The notes under the pieces are model-generated. The model saw nothing but the letters and a program-made list of their open reading frames with translations. It was not told the DNA's origin and did no database searches. The position numbers and the translations under genes were made by a program. Of a stretch of DNA of 20,209 nucleotides, positions 7,836 to 14,527 are shown piece by piece (positions within the stretch are counted from its first letter, which is position 1; every line of letters starts with the position of its first letter). The stretch comes from an uncultured bacterium (GTDB lineage Bacteria > Patescibacteriota > Minisyncoccia > Phycocordibacterales > CAIZIN01), in assembly GCA_903933085.1 (NCBI GenBank), contig CAIZIN010000049.1:1-20209 (forward strand), in the 5' to 3' direction.

Positions 7836-9626
7836 ATGAAAAATATATTTAAACTTTTTTCGAATATAATTCGGGCAACTAGAATGAGTTTTGGGTTCAC
7901 GGCTCTGTTTACAGGACTTATTTTTGTTGCGGCTATTACTACAAGTCTTTTACCTCTGTATCAAGCAAAGCTTATGGGGGACATTGTAAATGCACTCGTC
8001 GATGCATTAAAAGCTAACCCAGCTCAAACAACCCTTTTCCTACTTGTGATCACTTATGCGTCTGTTTGGACAATAAGCAATATAATTTCTTCAATCAGAG
8101 CATATTTAGATAAGCGTTGGACTATTGAACTTGAACATGGTTTGGAGCTCACAATTCTTAAGAAGCGAGCTGAAATTGATCTTGGTCATTATGAAAAACC
8201 CGAATTTCAAAATCTTATTCAAAGAGCTTTCAATAGAGGTATTTGGCCAATTTACAATCTTGTAGATACAAATTATCGAACAATTAGTAATCTCGCTGTT
8301 ATTATTGTTTCATCAGTTATCACCAGTAAGTTAAATATGCAGGTGTATCTTGTTGTTGTGCTTTCCTCGATACCTTCATTTGTTGTAAATTTAAAATATG
8401 GTCATGAGACATGGAGTATGTGGGCAGAAAATAGTCCAAGACAAAGAAAATTTGCACATATTCGTACTCATATACAAAGTAGGACAGGAGTAGTTCAAAC
8501 TAAAATATTACAAGCGAGTAAGAAACTCATGCATACTGCGGAGATAATTTTGAAATCATTTAAGAGTGATCAAAAGAAGGTTGATGTTAAAAAACTTTGG
8601 TATTCAATTATTGCAAATACAATTAGTGGAGCTGGTTATGCTTACGCATTTTGGATAATTGTTTTTTCAGTTTCAAACAATGGTGCAAATGTTGGATCTG
8701 TTGTTTTTCTTGTGAGTGCGCTTGGACAACTAGTTGGTTCGATAAATGGTATGCTTGTCGATACTGCTGGACAGTTTGAAAGAAGTCTCTATGTAAGTGA
8801 TATCTTTGAAGTTTTAGATACGAAACCTTTTATTAAAAGAGCGGTAAATCCTAAAAAATTAAGACTAAAGGAGGCACCAATTATTGAATTGAAAAATCTC
8901 TCATTTAAATATGATTCACAAGATGAGTGGATATTACGTAATGTAAACCTTACGATTAATTCTGGCGAAAAAATTGCACTTGTTGGTGAAAACGGCGCTG
9001 GCAAATCAACTTTAGTAAAGCTACTTGCTAGAATTTATGATCCTACAGAAGGGGAAATACTAATTAATGGAATAAATTTAAAAGATATTGATCCAGATGA
9101 ATGGGGTAAGTATATGTCTATGTTACTTCAGGATTATATGACATATGATTTTACTGTTAATGAGTCTATCGCAATGGGAAGGCCAGACGAAGAAATTAAT
9201 ATGAAGTGGGTGCAAAAATCCGCACAGTTTTCTGGAGCAAACGAATTTATTGAGAGATACAGCAACAAATACGAGCAACAGTTAGGAAAAGAATTTGAGG
9301 GCGGAATGGAGCCTTCGAAGGGTCAGAGACAAAAACTTGCAATCGCCCAAACAATTTATCGAAGTGGTTTTATTATGATTCTCGATGAACCAACTGCGGC
9401 CATCGATGCGCTTTCAGAGAAGTTGATTTTCGAAAAAATGGAAGAGGCTTCGGATAAAAATACGCTCATTGTGATTACACATAGATTTAACACAACTCAA
9501 GATGTTGATAGGATAGTTGTATTAGAAAGAGGTGTCATCGTCGAAGTTGGAAATCATAAGGAACTTATAAAAGTAAATGGATTGTATAAAAAAATGTTTG
9601 ATGCACAGGCGGATTCGTTTAAATAA
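7836..9626 (+). CDS. ABC exporter half-transporter 2, degenerate signature motif
   Basis: 596 aa. It has a type I exporter membrane domain (about residues 20-330) and an ATPase domain with Walker A GENGAGKST (384-392, Lys390), Walker B IMILDEPTAAID (Asp517, Glu518) and H-loop His549. The ABC signature is altered: PSKGQ at 493-497 in place of LSGGQ. The preceding half-transporter has LSGGE. Paired half-transporters often have one consensus and one degenerate ATP site; here the degenerate site would combine Walker A of the first protein with the PSKGQ of this one. Both proteins keep the catalytic glutamate, which is not the commonest arrangement. The gene has its own short-leader promoter. Substrate is unknown. 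Confidence 0.92.
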   Translation: MKNIFKLFSNIIRATRMSFGFTALFTGLIFVAAITTSLLPLYQAKLMGDIVNALVDALKANPAQTTLFLLVITYASVWTISNIISSIRAYLDKRWTIELEHGLELTILKKRAEIDLGHYEKPEFQNLIQRAFNRGIWPIYNLVDTNYRTISNLAVIIVSSVITSKLNMQVYLVVVLSSIPSFVVNLKYGHETWSMWAENSPRQRKFAHIRTHIQSRTGVVQTKILQASKKLMHTAEIILKSFKSDQKKVDVKKLWYSIIANTISGAGYAYAFWIIVFSVSNNGANVGSVVFLVSALGQLVGSINGMLVDTAGQFERSLYVSDIFEVLDTKPFIKRAVNPKKLRLKEAPIIELKNLSFKYDSQDEWILRNVNLTINSGEKIALVGENGAGKSTLVKLLARIYDPTEGEILINGINLKDIDPDEWGKYMSMLLQDYMTYDFTVNESIAMGRPDEEINMKWVQKSAQFSGANEFIERYSNKYEQQLGKEFEGGMEPSKGQRQKLAIAQTIYRSGFIMILDEPTAAIDALSEKLIFEKMEEASDKNTLIVITHRFNTTQDVDRIVVLERGVIVEVGNHKELIKVNGLYKKMFDAQADSFK

Positions 9627-9693
9627 GATTCATATTTGCTTTTCTGAATTGACGGTGTAGTATCATGAATAGAACCGAACAAAATTTGCAAAC

Positions 9694-10125
9694 ATGAATG
9701 CACCTAACGTTGACTACGAATTAAAATGGCGAGAGGTTGTTATTTACACCATACAAGAACTTTCTGAATATGGGCTCATTGAACCAAGAATACGATATTT
9801 TAATTTTCTCATCACTCCATCAGTGGACACCTTAATCGGACCTCACATTGATGCAGATATATTTGTTGGTGAAGACGAAAATGAGTTTTGTCGTACAGGT
9901 CACGCAACCTTACTTTCGGACATGATTGTTGATTCAGCTCAAAATAGAATTAATTACATCAAAGTCTTGATAGATAATGGTTTCGAACTTTGTTTTACTG
10001 ATAAGGGTTTTCATTATCGTATTACTCTAGCTCGGATGATAACGGCATCTGATTCCGCCAGACTCTTACTTATGTATCCGCCTGTGGCAACTAAGCCCAC
10101 TCAACACCAACATCTACTTAATTAG
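9694..10125 (+). CDS. Hypothetical protein, 143 aa
   Basis: I recognise no family. It is soluble, with no signal peptide or membrane segment. The N-terminal part (YELKWREVVIYTIQELSEYG) looks helical and amphipathic, and residues about 25-60 look like alternating strands. A single intact frame with ordinary codon use, followed directly by a terminator, supports a real gene. Upstream, TTGACG (9649-9654) and TAGTAT/TATCAT (9658-9666) are weak promoter candidates. A ten-codon reading frame starts at ATG 9665, and its TGA overlaps this start (ATGA); it may be a leader peptide or chance. No Shine-Dalgarno is seen. Confidence 0.7.
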   Translation: MNAPNVDYELKWREVVIYTIQELSEYGLIEPRIRYFNFLITPSVDTLIGPHIDADIFVGEDENEFCRTGHATLLSDMIVDSAQNRINYIKVLIDNGFELCFTDKGFHYRITLARMITASDSARLLLMYPPVATKPTQHQHLLN

Positions 10126-10138
10126 TAGGTGTTTTTTA
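10109..10138 (+). terminator. Intrinsic terminator overlapping the stop codon
   Basis: ACATCTACT (10110-10118) pairs with AGTAGGTGT (10124-10132) through nine pairs including one G-T, with loop TAATT, then T6. The TAG stop at 10123-10125 lies inside the hairpin. Confidence 0.8.
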
Positions 10139-10165
10139 TTTCGTATTGTTAGAAGTTGACCATCT

Positions 10166-10193
10166 TTGCAAAGTTTTGTTGGTATGGTATCTT
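10166..10193 (+). promoter_or_regulatory. Candidate promoter of the T-box/aspS transcript
   Basis: TTGCAA (10166-10171), a 16-base spacer, then an extended -10 TGGTATCTT (10185-10193). Transcription would start near 10200, at the beginning of the structured leader. Confidence 0.45.
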
Positions 10194-10199
10194 TATATG

Positions 10200-10450
10200 T
10201 AAGAGCTTTGATGCTGAAAACACAGCGGAGCTTGGGAAAGAAAGCCGGCCTGAAAGGCCTTGTGAGCCTCTAAAATGCTCATGGTGATTAGAATCCCACG
10301 GGACGCCCGTAATAGCTTAAAGAGAGGTTTAGGTATACCTAAACAAGTATGGTGGTACCGCGATTTTACTTGACCGTTCACATAGTGAAGTAGGTGAAAG
10401 ATCGTCCATACAAGTATGTTTATTTAAGCATATTTGTATGGGCGTTTTTT
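10200..10450 (+). promoter_or_regulatory. T-box riboswitch leader upstream of aspS
   Basis: The T-box sequence GGTGGTACCGCG lies at 10351-10362. The antiterminator is canonical: ATGG (10349-10352) pairs with CCAT (10406-10409), GCGAT (10360-10364) pairs with ATCGT (10401-10405), and the seven-base bulge TGGTACC can pair with a tRNA NCCA end. The competing terminator reuses 10403-10409. Upstream are a perfect GTTTAGGTATACCTAAAC palindrome (10327-10344; stem III position) and an ACGGG-ACG-CCCGT hairpin (10298-10310; stem II position). Near the 5' end GATGCTGAAAACA resembles the apical part of stem I. Uncharged tRNA should favour antitermination and synthetase expression. The specifier is not settled: alignment to the GAAAGGC context known from glycine T-boxes points to GGC at 10256-10258, not an Asp codon, and I could not fold a full stem I. 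The T-box call is strong; the amino acid is open. Confidence 0.85.
10403..10450 (+). terminator. T-box regulatory terminator
   Basis: The left arm 10403-10419 pairs with 10428-10444 through about 17 pairs including several G-T, around an AT loop, followed by T6 (10445-10450). Its first bases are shared with the antiterminator, so the two structures exclude each other. Confidence 0.88.
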
Positions 10451-10530
10451 GTTTGAATTATAAATTTAACACGACACCAATACACGATAAGTGCAACGAA
10501 TGATACGAATGTGATGCAAATCATTATTTC

Positions 10531-10633
10531 TGTCATTCCGGCGAAGGCCGGAATCCAGTCTGCTAATGCATTTGCATTTAATTCAAGAATCCAGATTCCT
10601 ACCGACTGGATTCCGGCCTTCGCCGGAATGACA
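10531..10633. repeat. REP-like pair: perfect 30-bp inverted repeat
   Basis: Arms 10531-10560 and 10604-10633 are exact reverse complements over 30 bases, separated by 43 bases. Each arm also holds its own hairpin, ATTCCGGC-GAAG-GCCGGAAT. The arms match the single unit at 5791-5820 and the expanded one at 15381-15432. The element sits between the T-box terminator and aspS, in the 5' untranslated part of the message. Translated, it gives the familiar spurious peptides PAKAGIQ and PAFAGMT, so reading frames across it are not genes. Confidence 0.9.
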
Positions 10634-10655
10634 ATGCGGGAAGGTTTAGGATTCA

Positions 10656-10690
10656 ATTCGTGTCATTCGCATTCATTCGTGGATTTGTGT
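10656..10690 (+). repeat. Imperfect ATTCGTG-type short repeats before aspS
   Basis: ATTCGTGTC, ATTCGCATTC, ATTCGTGG and ATTTGTGTCG follow one another with an 8-10-base period. Related sequence on the opposite strand (GCAACGAATGATACGAATG, about 10491-10510) lies on the other side of the REP pair, giving a loosely nested inverted arrangement. Confidence 0.5.
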
Positions 10691-10701
10691 CGAGATATAA
10701 A

Positions 10702-12033
10702 ATGGAAAGAACATATATAAAAGATTTAGGAAAAAGTGAAGGACAAGAAGTTGTTATTAAAGGTTGGGTGGATGTACGTCGAGATCAGGGTAAACTTGTG
10801 TTTTTTGATTTTCGCGATATGAGCGGAAAGGTGCAAGGAGTGATTTTACCAAATCAAACAGAGGCTCACGAAGTTGCAAAAGATGTGCGACCAGAATGGG
10901 TTTTGGAAGTGCGTGGAAAAGTAAATAAGCGACCAGAAAAAAATGTACAAGCCGATAAGCAGAATGGAGATATTGAATTAGAGATTTTGGGAATTAAAGT
11001 ATTAGCGAGTGCGAAGGAATTACCTTTTTCTTCTGATGCAGATTTGAATCTAGATACTCTTTTGGATTATCGACCTTTGACTCTTAGGCGAGACCGAGAA
11101 CAAAATATTTTTCGTGCTCAAAATGTTATTATGCAGGCTTATCGTGAATATTTGGATAGACAAGGTTTCACTGAATTTCAAGCTCCAAGAATTGTAGGAG
11201 ATGATGCTGAAGGAGGTGCTGGTATTTTCAAAATAGAATATCTTTACGGACATCCTGCTTATCTTTCGACAAGTCCACAATTGTATAAGCAGATGATGAC
11301 CGGTGTATTTGAAAGAGTGTATACAACAGGTCCTCAGTTCAGAGCTGAAAAACATGCAACAAGTCGACATTTAAATGAATTGACAATGCTCGACTTTGAA
11401 ATGGCTTTCGTGAATGACCATACGGATGTTATGAAAATGATTTCTGGAACTTTAAGACATATAGCACTAACTTTGCAAGAAAAAGCAAAAAATGAGTTAG
11501 CATATTTTAAGGTAGAAGCAACTATGGCTCCAGAAATTTTCCCTTCAATGAAACTACGTGAAGCTCAAGAGCTTATTAAAAAAGAAACTGGAAAAGATTG
11601 TACAAATGAGCCTGACCTAGAACCAGAGGATGAAAGGTGGCTTTGTGAGTATGCAAATAAAAATCTAAATAGTGACTTTATTATCATTACTCATTATCCA
11701 ACTTCAAAGCGACCTTTCTATACAATGGATGACCCAGAAGACCCAGGCTTCACTAAGAGCTTTGATGTTCTTTTCCGAGGTGTTGAAATTGTTTCTGGTA
11801 GTCAGCGTGTTCATGAATATGAAATGCTTATTGAAAAGATGAAAAGTAAGGGCCTTGATCCAGAAAAGTTTTCATTCTATCTTATGGCTTTCAAATACGG
11901 TCTTGCCCCACATGGAGGAATTGGCTTAGGTCTCGAACGACTAACAGAAAAGTTTCTAGGTATTGAAAATGTAAAAGAGGCAACTTTATTCCCTAGAGAT
12001 ATAAATAGAATTGATAGTTTACTCTCAAAATAA
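10702..12033 (+). CDS. aspS: Aspartyl-tRNA synthetase, archaeal-type (compact)
   Basis: 443 aa class II synthetase. An N-terminal OB-fold anticodon-binding domain (about 1-105, VVIKGWVDVRRDQGKLVFFDFRD) is followed by the catalytic domain. Motif 2 is GPQFRAEKHATSRHLNELTM (Arg214, Glu216); motif 3 is PHGGIGLGLERL (Arg413). It lacks the large GAD insertion of the standard ~590-aa bacterial enzyme, so it belongs to the archaeal/eukaryal-type branch. Such enzymes are often non-discriminating, charging tRNA-Asn with Asp for later amidation; that needs GatCAB, which is not in this window. The segment FRGVEIVSGSQRVHEYEML favours AspRS over AsnRS. The ATG at 10702 (MERTYIKDL) is chosen; the in-frame GTG at 10660 would translate the repeat. 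Upstream lies a T-box leader; downstream, HIT starts after 5 bases, so the two are probably cotranscribed. Confidence 0.93.
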   Translation: MERTYIKDLGKSEGQEVVIKGWVDVRRDQGKLVFFDFRDMSGKVQGVILPNQTEAHEVAKDVRPEWVLEVRGKVNKRPEKNVQADKQNGDIELEILGIKVLASAKELPFSSDADLNLDTLLDYRPLTLRRDREQNIFRAQNVIMQAYREYLDRQGFTEFQAPRIVGDDAEGGAGIFKIEYLYGHPAYLSTSPQLYKQMMTGVFERVYTTGPQFRAEKHATSRHLNELTMLDFEMAFVNDHTDVMKMISGTLRHIALTLQEKAKNELAYFKVEATMAPEIFPSMKLREAQELIKKETGKDCTNEPDLEPEDERWLCEYANKNLNSDFIIITHYPTSKRPFYTMDDPEDPGFTKSFDVLFRGVEIVSGSQRVHEYEMLIEKMKSKGLDPEKFSFYLMAFKYGLAPHGGIGLGLERLTEKFLGIENVKEATLFPRDINRIDSLLSK

Positions 12034-12038
12034 ATGAA

Positions 12039-12479
12039 ATGGAAAACTGTATATTTTGTAAAATTGTAAAAGGTGAATCATCATCATATAAAATATGGGA
12101 GGATGAAAAACATGTAGCTTTTCTTTCAATTTTTCCAAACACAGAAGGTGCAACTGTTGTTATACCAAAAGCTCACTATACCAGCTACGCATTTGATCTT
12201 CCTGATGAAGTGCTTTCAGAGCTAATTCTTGTTACAAAAAAAGTGGCAAAAATATTAGATCAAAAACTAAGTGATGTTGGTAGAACTGCGATGGTGTTCG
12301 AGGGATTTGGTGTAGATCATATTCATGCTAAACTTTTTCCAATGCATGGAACGAGGAACATGAGTGAATGGAGGCCAATAAAGGCAAATATTGATAAATA
12401 CTTTGAAAAGTACGAAGGATATATTTCATCTCACGACTATAAAAGGGCTGATGATGTTGAATTAGAAAAATTGAGTTAA
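12039..12479 (+). CDS. HIT-family nucleotide-binding protein
   Basis: 146 aa. The N-terminal CIFCKIVKGE carries the CxxC common in bacterial HIT proteins, and VVIPKAHYTSYAFDL is the conserved strand/helix region. The catalytic segment reads VDHIHAKLFPMHGT: His94 and His96 are present, but the position of the third triad histidine is Lys98. His96 is the expected nucleophile. These enzymes hydrolyse or transfer nucleotides such as adenosine phosphoramidate and dinucleoside polyphosphates. The HxHxK form is likely still active, but this is inference. It follows aspS by 5 bases with no Shine-Dalgarno and ends before a strong terminator, so aspS and this gene appear to form a two-gene operon under T-box control. 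Confidence 0.88.
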   Translation: MENCIFCKIVKGESSSYKIWEDEKHVAFLSIFPNTEGATVVIPKAHYTSYAFDLPDEVLSELILVTKKVAKILDQKLSDVGRTAMVFEGFGVDHIHAKLFPMHGTRNMSEWRPIKANIDKYFEKYEGYISSHDYKRADDVELEKLS

Positions 12480-12505
12480 GTAACATTCTGTGTTGGTGAC
12501 ATTTG

Positions 12506-12538
12506 GAAAAGAGCAAGCATTAGCTTGCTCTTTTCTCT
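12506..12538 (+). terminator. Strong intrinsic terminator after the aspS-HIT unit
   Basis: Perfect 13-bp stem GAAAAGAGCAAGC (12506-12518) with GCTTGCTCTTTTC (12523-12535) and loop ATTA, with T4 inside the right arm. The A-rich left arm may also give weak termination on the other strand. Confidence 0.85.
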
Positions 12539-12550
12539 GTTTTGAGCACA

Positions 12551-13610
12551 ATTATGGAATGAACACCCATAATCATTCAAAAAAAACACTGTTTTTCTTG
12601 TAAACTAGTAATGATTCGCTGGGGAAAAACTAAGACGGGAAAAAACAGATGGAGATGTAAAAACTGTAAAGTATCATCTGTAAAAAGAAGAAAAGATACA
12701 ACCTCTAGAAATGTAAATGCACTTTTTAAAACATGGATTCTTGGAATGAATTCAACCAAAACTATTGCAAAGAAAAAACATGTATCAAGAATGACAATTA
12801 ACAGAAGGTTTAAAGAACAGTGGAAAAGAGAATTGCATTCACCTTTTCCAAAACTGACCAAAGATGTCGTTATTGCAATTGACGGAACAACAATATCAAA
12901 AGATTGTATCGTCCTTGTTGCCTATGATGTCATATCCGATCAGCCTCTTGGTTGGGCGTTTGTTCACAAAGAAGAATATGCAACATGGTATCCGTTACTT
13001 CTTGAAATTAGTAAGCTTGCCAGTGTACATGCGGTAGTGTCAGATGGCCAAAAAGGCCTCTGTAAGGCAGTAAAAGAGCTTTTTCCTAACATTCCACACC
13101 AAAGATGTATTGCTCACATAATCAGGTTGGGTCTGATTTGGTTAACTAGAAATCCTAGGTATGAAGCAGGTGTTGAGCTGAGAAAAATTGTTCGTGATTT
13201 ATGTTTAGCCAAGACAAAAGAATTGGCTGATTTATGGAAAAAAAGTTTTGAGGAGTGGGATGTAAAACATCAAGTATTTTTACAAGAAAGAAGTGTTGAT
13301 ATTTTTACACACAGAAAAAGATATACTCATAGAAAACTTCGAGGAGTCAGAGCTTTAATCATTGGAGCAATCAAAAACATGTTTCACTTTACTGAAGATC
13401 CCATGATTCCAAACACAACAAACTCAGTTGAAGGTGGAATTAATTCTACATTGCAAGAATTAATTCAAAGACATAGAGGCCTTCCAACAGAAAAGAAAAA
13501 AGTGTTAGTATCGCATTATTTAATTGAGCGCAGAGACAGGAGAAAACCAACACAAAATGTTACTTAGCTCGAAAAATTAGCAAAAAAAATTAGAAGTTAA
13601 TGAACCAAAA
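12551..13610 (+). mobile_element. IS256-type insertion sequence, ends not resolved
   Basis: This holds a full-length DDE transposase gene between the HIT terminator and a convergent gene pair. I could not find convincing terminal inverted repeats. AATGAAC occurs on both sides (12558-12564 and 13600-13606), which might be part of a target duplication but is too short to fix the ends. ATTATGG (12551-12557) pairs with CCATAAT (12567-12573) as a hairpin ahead of the transposase. The coordinates are therefore approximate. Confidence 0.4.
12611..13567 (+). CDS. IS256-family transposase, variant zinc-binding type
   Basis: 318 aa from the first in-frame ATG. The DDE catalytic core is complete: Asp91 (AIDGTTIS), Asp145 (VVSDGQKGL) and Glu274 (TTNSVEGGIN). 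HQRCIAHI follows the second Asp, as in IS256/mutator transposases. CKNC near residue 17 is the second half of a zinc ribbon. The frame stays open upstream to 12563 and encodes the missing first half, CFSC (TGT at 12590 and 12599). The true N-terminus is therefore probably upstream of this ATG, by an ATT start (12575) or by slippage on A8 (12579-12586) from ATG 12559. The central region (about 160-230) is helical and charged. No inactivating change is seen, so the element may be mobile. Confidence 0.85.
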   Translation: MIRWGKTKTGKNRWRCKNCKVSSVKRRKDTTSRNVNALFKTWILGMNSTKTIAKKKHVSRMTINRRFKEQWKRELHSPFPKLTKDVVIAIDGTTISKDCIVLVAYDVISDQPLGWAFVHKEEYATWYPLLLEISKLASVHAVVSDGQKGLCKAVKELFPNIPHQRCIAHIIRLGLIWLTRNPRYEAGVELRKIVRDLCLAKTKELADLWKKSFEEWDVKHQVFLQERSVDIFTHRKRYTHRKLRGVRALIIGAIKNMFHFTEDPMIPNTTNSVEGGINSTLQELIQRHRGLPTEKKKVLVSHYLIERRDRRKPTQNVT

Positions 13611-13615
13611 AATAA

Positions 13616-13647
13616 AAAAAGTGAAGGCTCGAAGGCTTTCACTTTTT
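13616..13647. terminator. Bidirectional terminator between transposase and minus-strand gene
   Basis: AAAAAGTGAAGGC (13616-13628) pairs with GCTTTCACTTTTT (13635-13647), 13 pairs with one G-T, loop TCGAAG. The run of A's to its left provides a long U-tract for leftward transcription. The stop codon of the minus-strand gene lies inside the right arm. Confidence 0.8.
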
Positions 13648-13809
13648 GGTTGCACGTGGACTTTTAGTTTTTGACTTGGAGATACTGCTCTCTATTCCTT
13701 TGCCTAAGGATTTAAGGTCTGCGAAGAGTTCGCTCCAACTTGGTTGTAAGGTGAGGGAAGTCTTTTTGCGATTCTTTCTCAAATTGAGTGGAAAAGTATT
13801 TATGAACAT
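13639..13809 (-). CDS. Small basic hypothetical protein
   Basis: 56 aa from the ATG at 13809. The frame stays open further upstream to another ATG at 13887, but that would overlap the neighbouring gene and its terminator. The N-terminus is basic (NLRKNRKK), the middle (SWSELFADLKSLGKGIESSI) looks like an amphipathic helix, and the C-terminus is a Lys/Ser/Thr-rich tail (SKSKTKSPRATKK). No family is recognised; the tail resembles those of small DNA- or RNA-binding proteins, which is only a suggestion. Support for a real gene comes from the terminator that overlaps its stop codon and is better placed for this strand. The plus-strand frame across the same bases looks like its shadow. Confidence 0.45.
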   Translation of the reverse strand: MFINTFPLNLRKNRKKTSLTLQPSWSELFADLKSLGKGIESSISKSKTKSPRATKK

Positions 13810-13862
13810 AATTATTGTTTTTCTATTTAAAGAGTAACACTTTGTACTTTTTGTGCAATAAA

Positions 13863-13891
13863 AAAAGTGAAAGATGTTAAATTTCACTTTT
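13863..13891 (-). terminator. Intrinsic terminator of the zinc-ribbon gene
   Basis: AAAAGTGAAA (13863-13872) pairs with TTTCACTTTT (13882-13891) around a nine-base loop. Leftward transcription then meets a T7 tract. Its arms share AAAGTGAA with the terminator at 13616-13647, and the gene's stop codon lies next to or within the loop. Confidence 0.75.
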
Positions 13892-14461
13892 AAGAGGTGG
13901 CCATCTGAAGGCCTTTTTCAGTTTCTCTTTTAAGACTATTAAAGCTTCCTTAAAGTCAGGGGATTCAATAATGTCTATGGTAGGATTTTTATCAAAAAGT
14001 AGATAAATTTCGTAATTTTCGAAATCAAAATCAAAAAAGATTGCCTCTTGGGGTTTGTGAATGTTTTCGTGTTCACATAGCATGGAACAGAAGTCGAATC
14101 GTCCTTTTGGAGCCTCTCTCCAAGTCCATCCATCGAGTGGATTTCTTCCACCTATACGTGCGTGAAGTTGGTCAATCATGACAATCTTTCCACACTGATC
14201 ACATATAGTGACTTGATAGTCATTTCTTCTTGGAATTGAATGTTTGTAATTTGCAATGGACTTTTGGATACTTTCACCTACTTTTTTAAGGCATTCAGTT
14301 GAGCAGGTAAAAATATCAAAACTTGGGTGATTATTCGAAGATCCATAAGTCGTTGTTTTTATATTGAACCAATAGGGCATAGAGTTTGATTTTGGATTTT
14401 CTGGAATACGCTCTACTTTATCACAGCATGCACATTGCCATCTTTGATATCTAATTTTCAT
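13877..14461 (-). CDS. Hypothetical protein with two zinc-ribbon-like modules
   Basis: 194 aa. Cysteines fall in a repeated order: Cys10-x2-Cys13 then Cys53-x3-Cys57 (FTCSTECLKK), and Cys87-x2-Cys90 (ICDQCGK) then Cys125-x3-Cys129 (FCSMLCEHE). The gaps of about 40 and 35 residues suggest a tandem duplication of a treble-clef type metal site like TRASH, FCS or MYM fingers. The C-terminal third (FFDFDFENYEIYLLFDK onward) is acidic and aromatic, ending in a basic helix. No signal peptide. Upstream on its strand, TTGCAA (14509-14514) and a TAATTT-like -10 could form a promoter. Function is unknown; metal-dependent nucleic-acid or protein binding is inference. Confidence 0.75.
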   Translation of the reverse strand: MKIRYQRWQCACCDKVERIPENPKSNSMPYWFNIKTTTYGSSNNHPSFDIFTCSTECLKKVGESIQKSIANYKHSIPRRNDYQVTICDQCGKIVMIDQLHARIGGRNPLDGWTWREAPKGRFDFCSMLCEHENIHKPQEAIFFDFDFENYEIYLLFDKNPTIDIIESPDFKEALIVLKEKLKKAFRWPPLKSEI

Positions 14462-14527
14462 TTTTTTGTACGGGGTTGCTTTCCATAAATTACTACTTTT
14501 GTATTTATTTGCAAGTTGTTGAATTCC

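Noticed and set aside
9665..9697. Ten-codon upstream frame as a leader peptide
   Set aside because: It has no run of a regulatory codon and no attenuator hairpin; its ATGA overlap with the next gene could be chance.
10660..10701. Longer aspS starting at GTG 10660
   Set aside because: The extra 14 residues translate an ATTCGTG-type repeat; MERTYIKDL at 10702 matches the normal beginning of compact AspRS proteins.
10420..10720. Reading frames on both strands across 10420-10720
   Set aside because: They consist mainly of translated REP-like repeats (PAKAGIQ, PAFAGMT) and overlap the T-box terminator.
12558..13606. AATGAAC on both sides of the IS256-type gene as target duplication
   Set aside because: Only seven bases match, and no terminal inverted repeats lie inside them, so the ends cannot be fixed this way.
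13646..13837. 63-residue plus-strand frame opposite the small basic gene
   Set aside because: It begins inside a terminator stem and looks like the shadow of the minus-strand gene, whose terminator is better placed.
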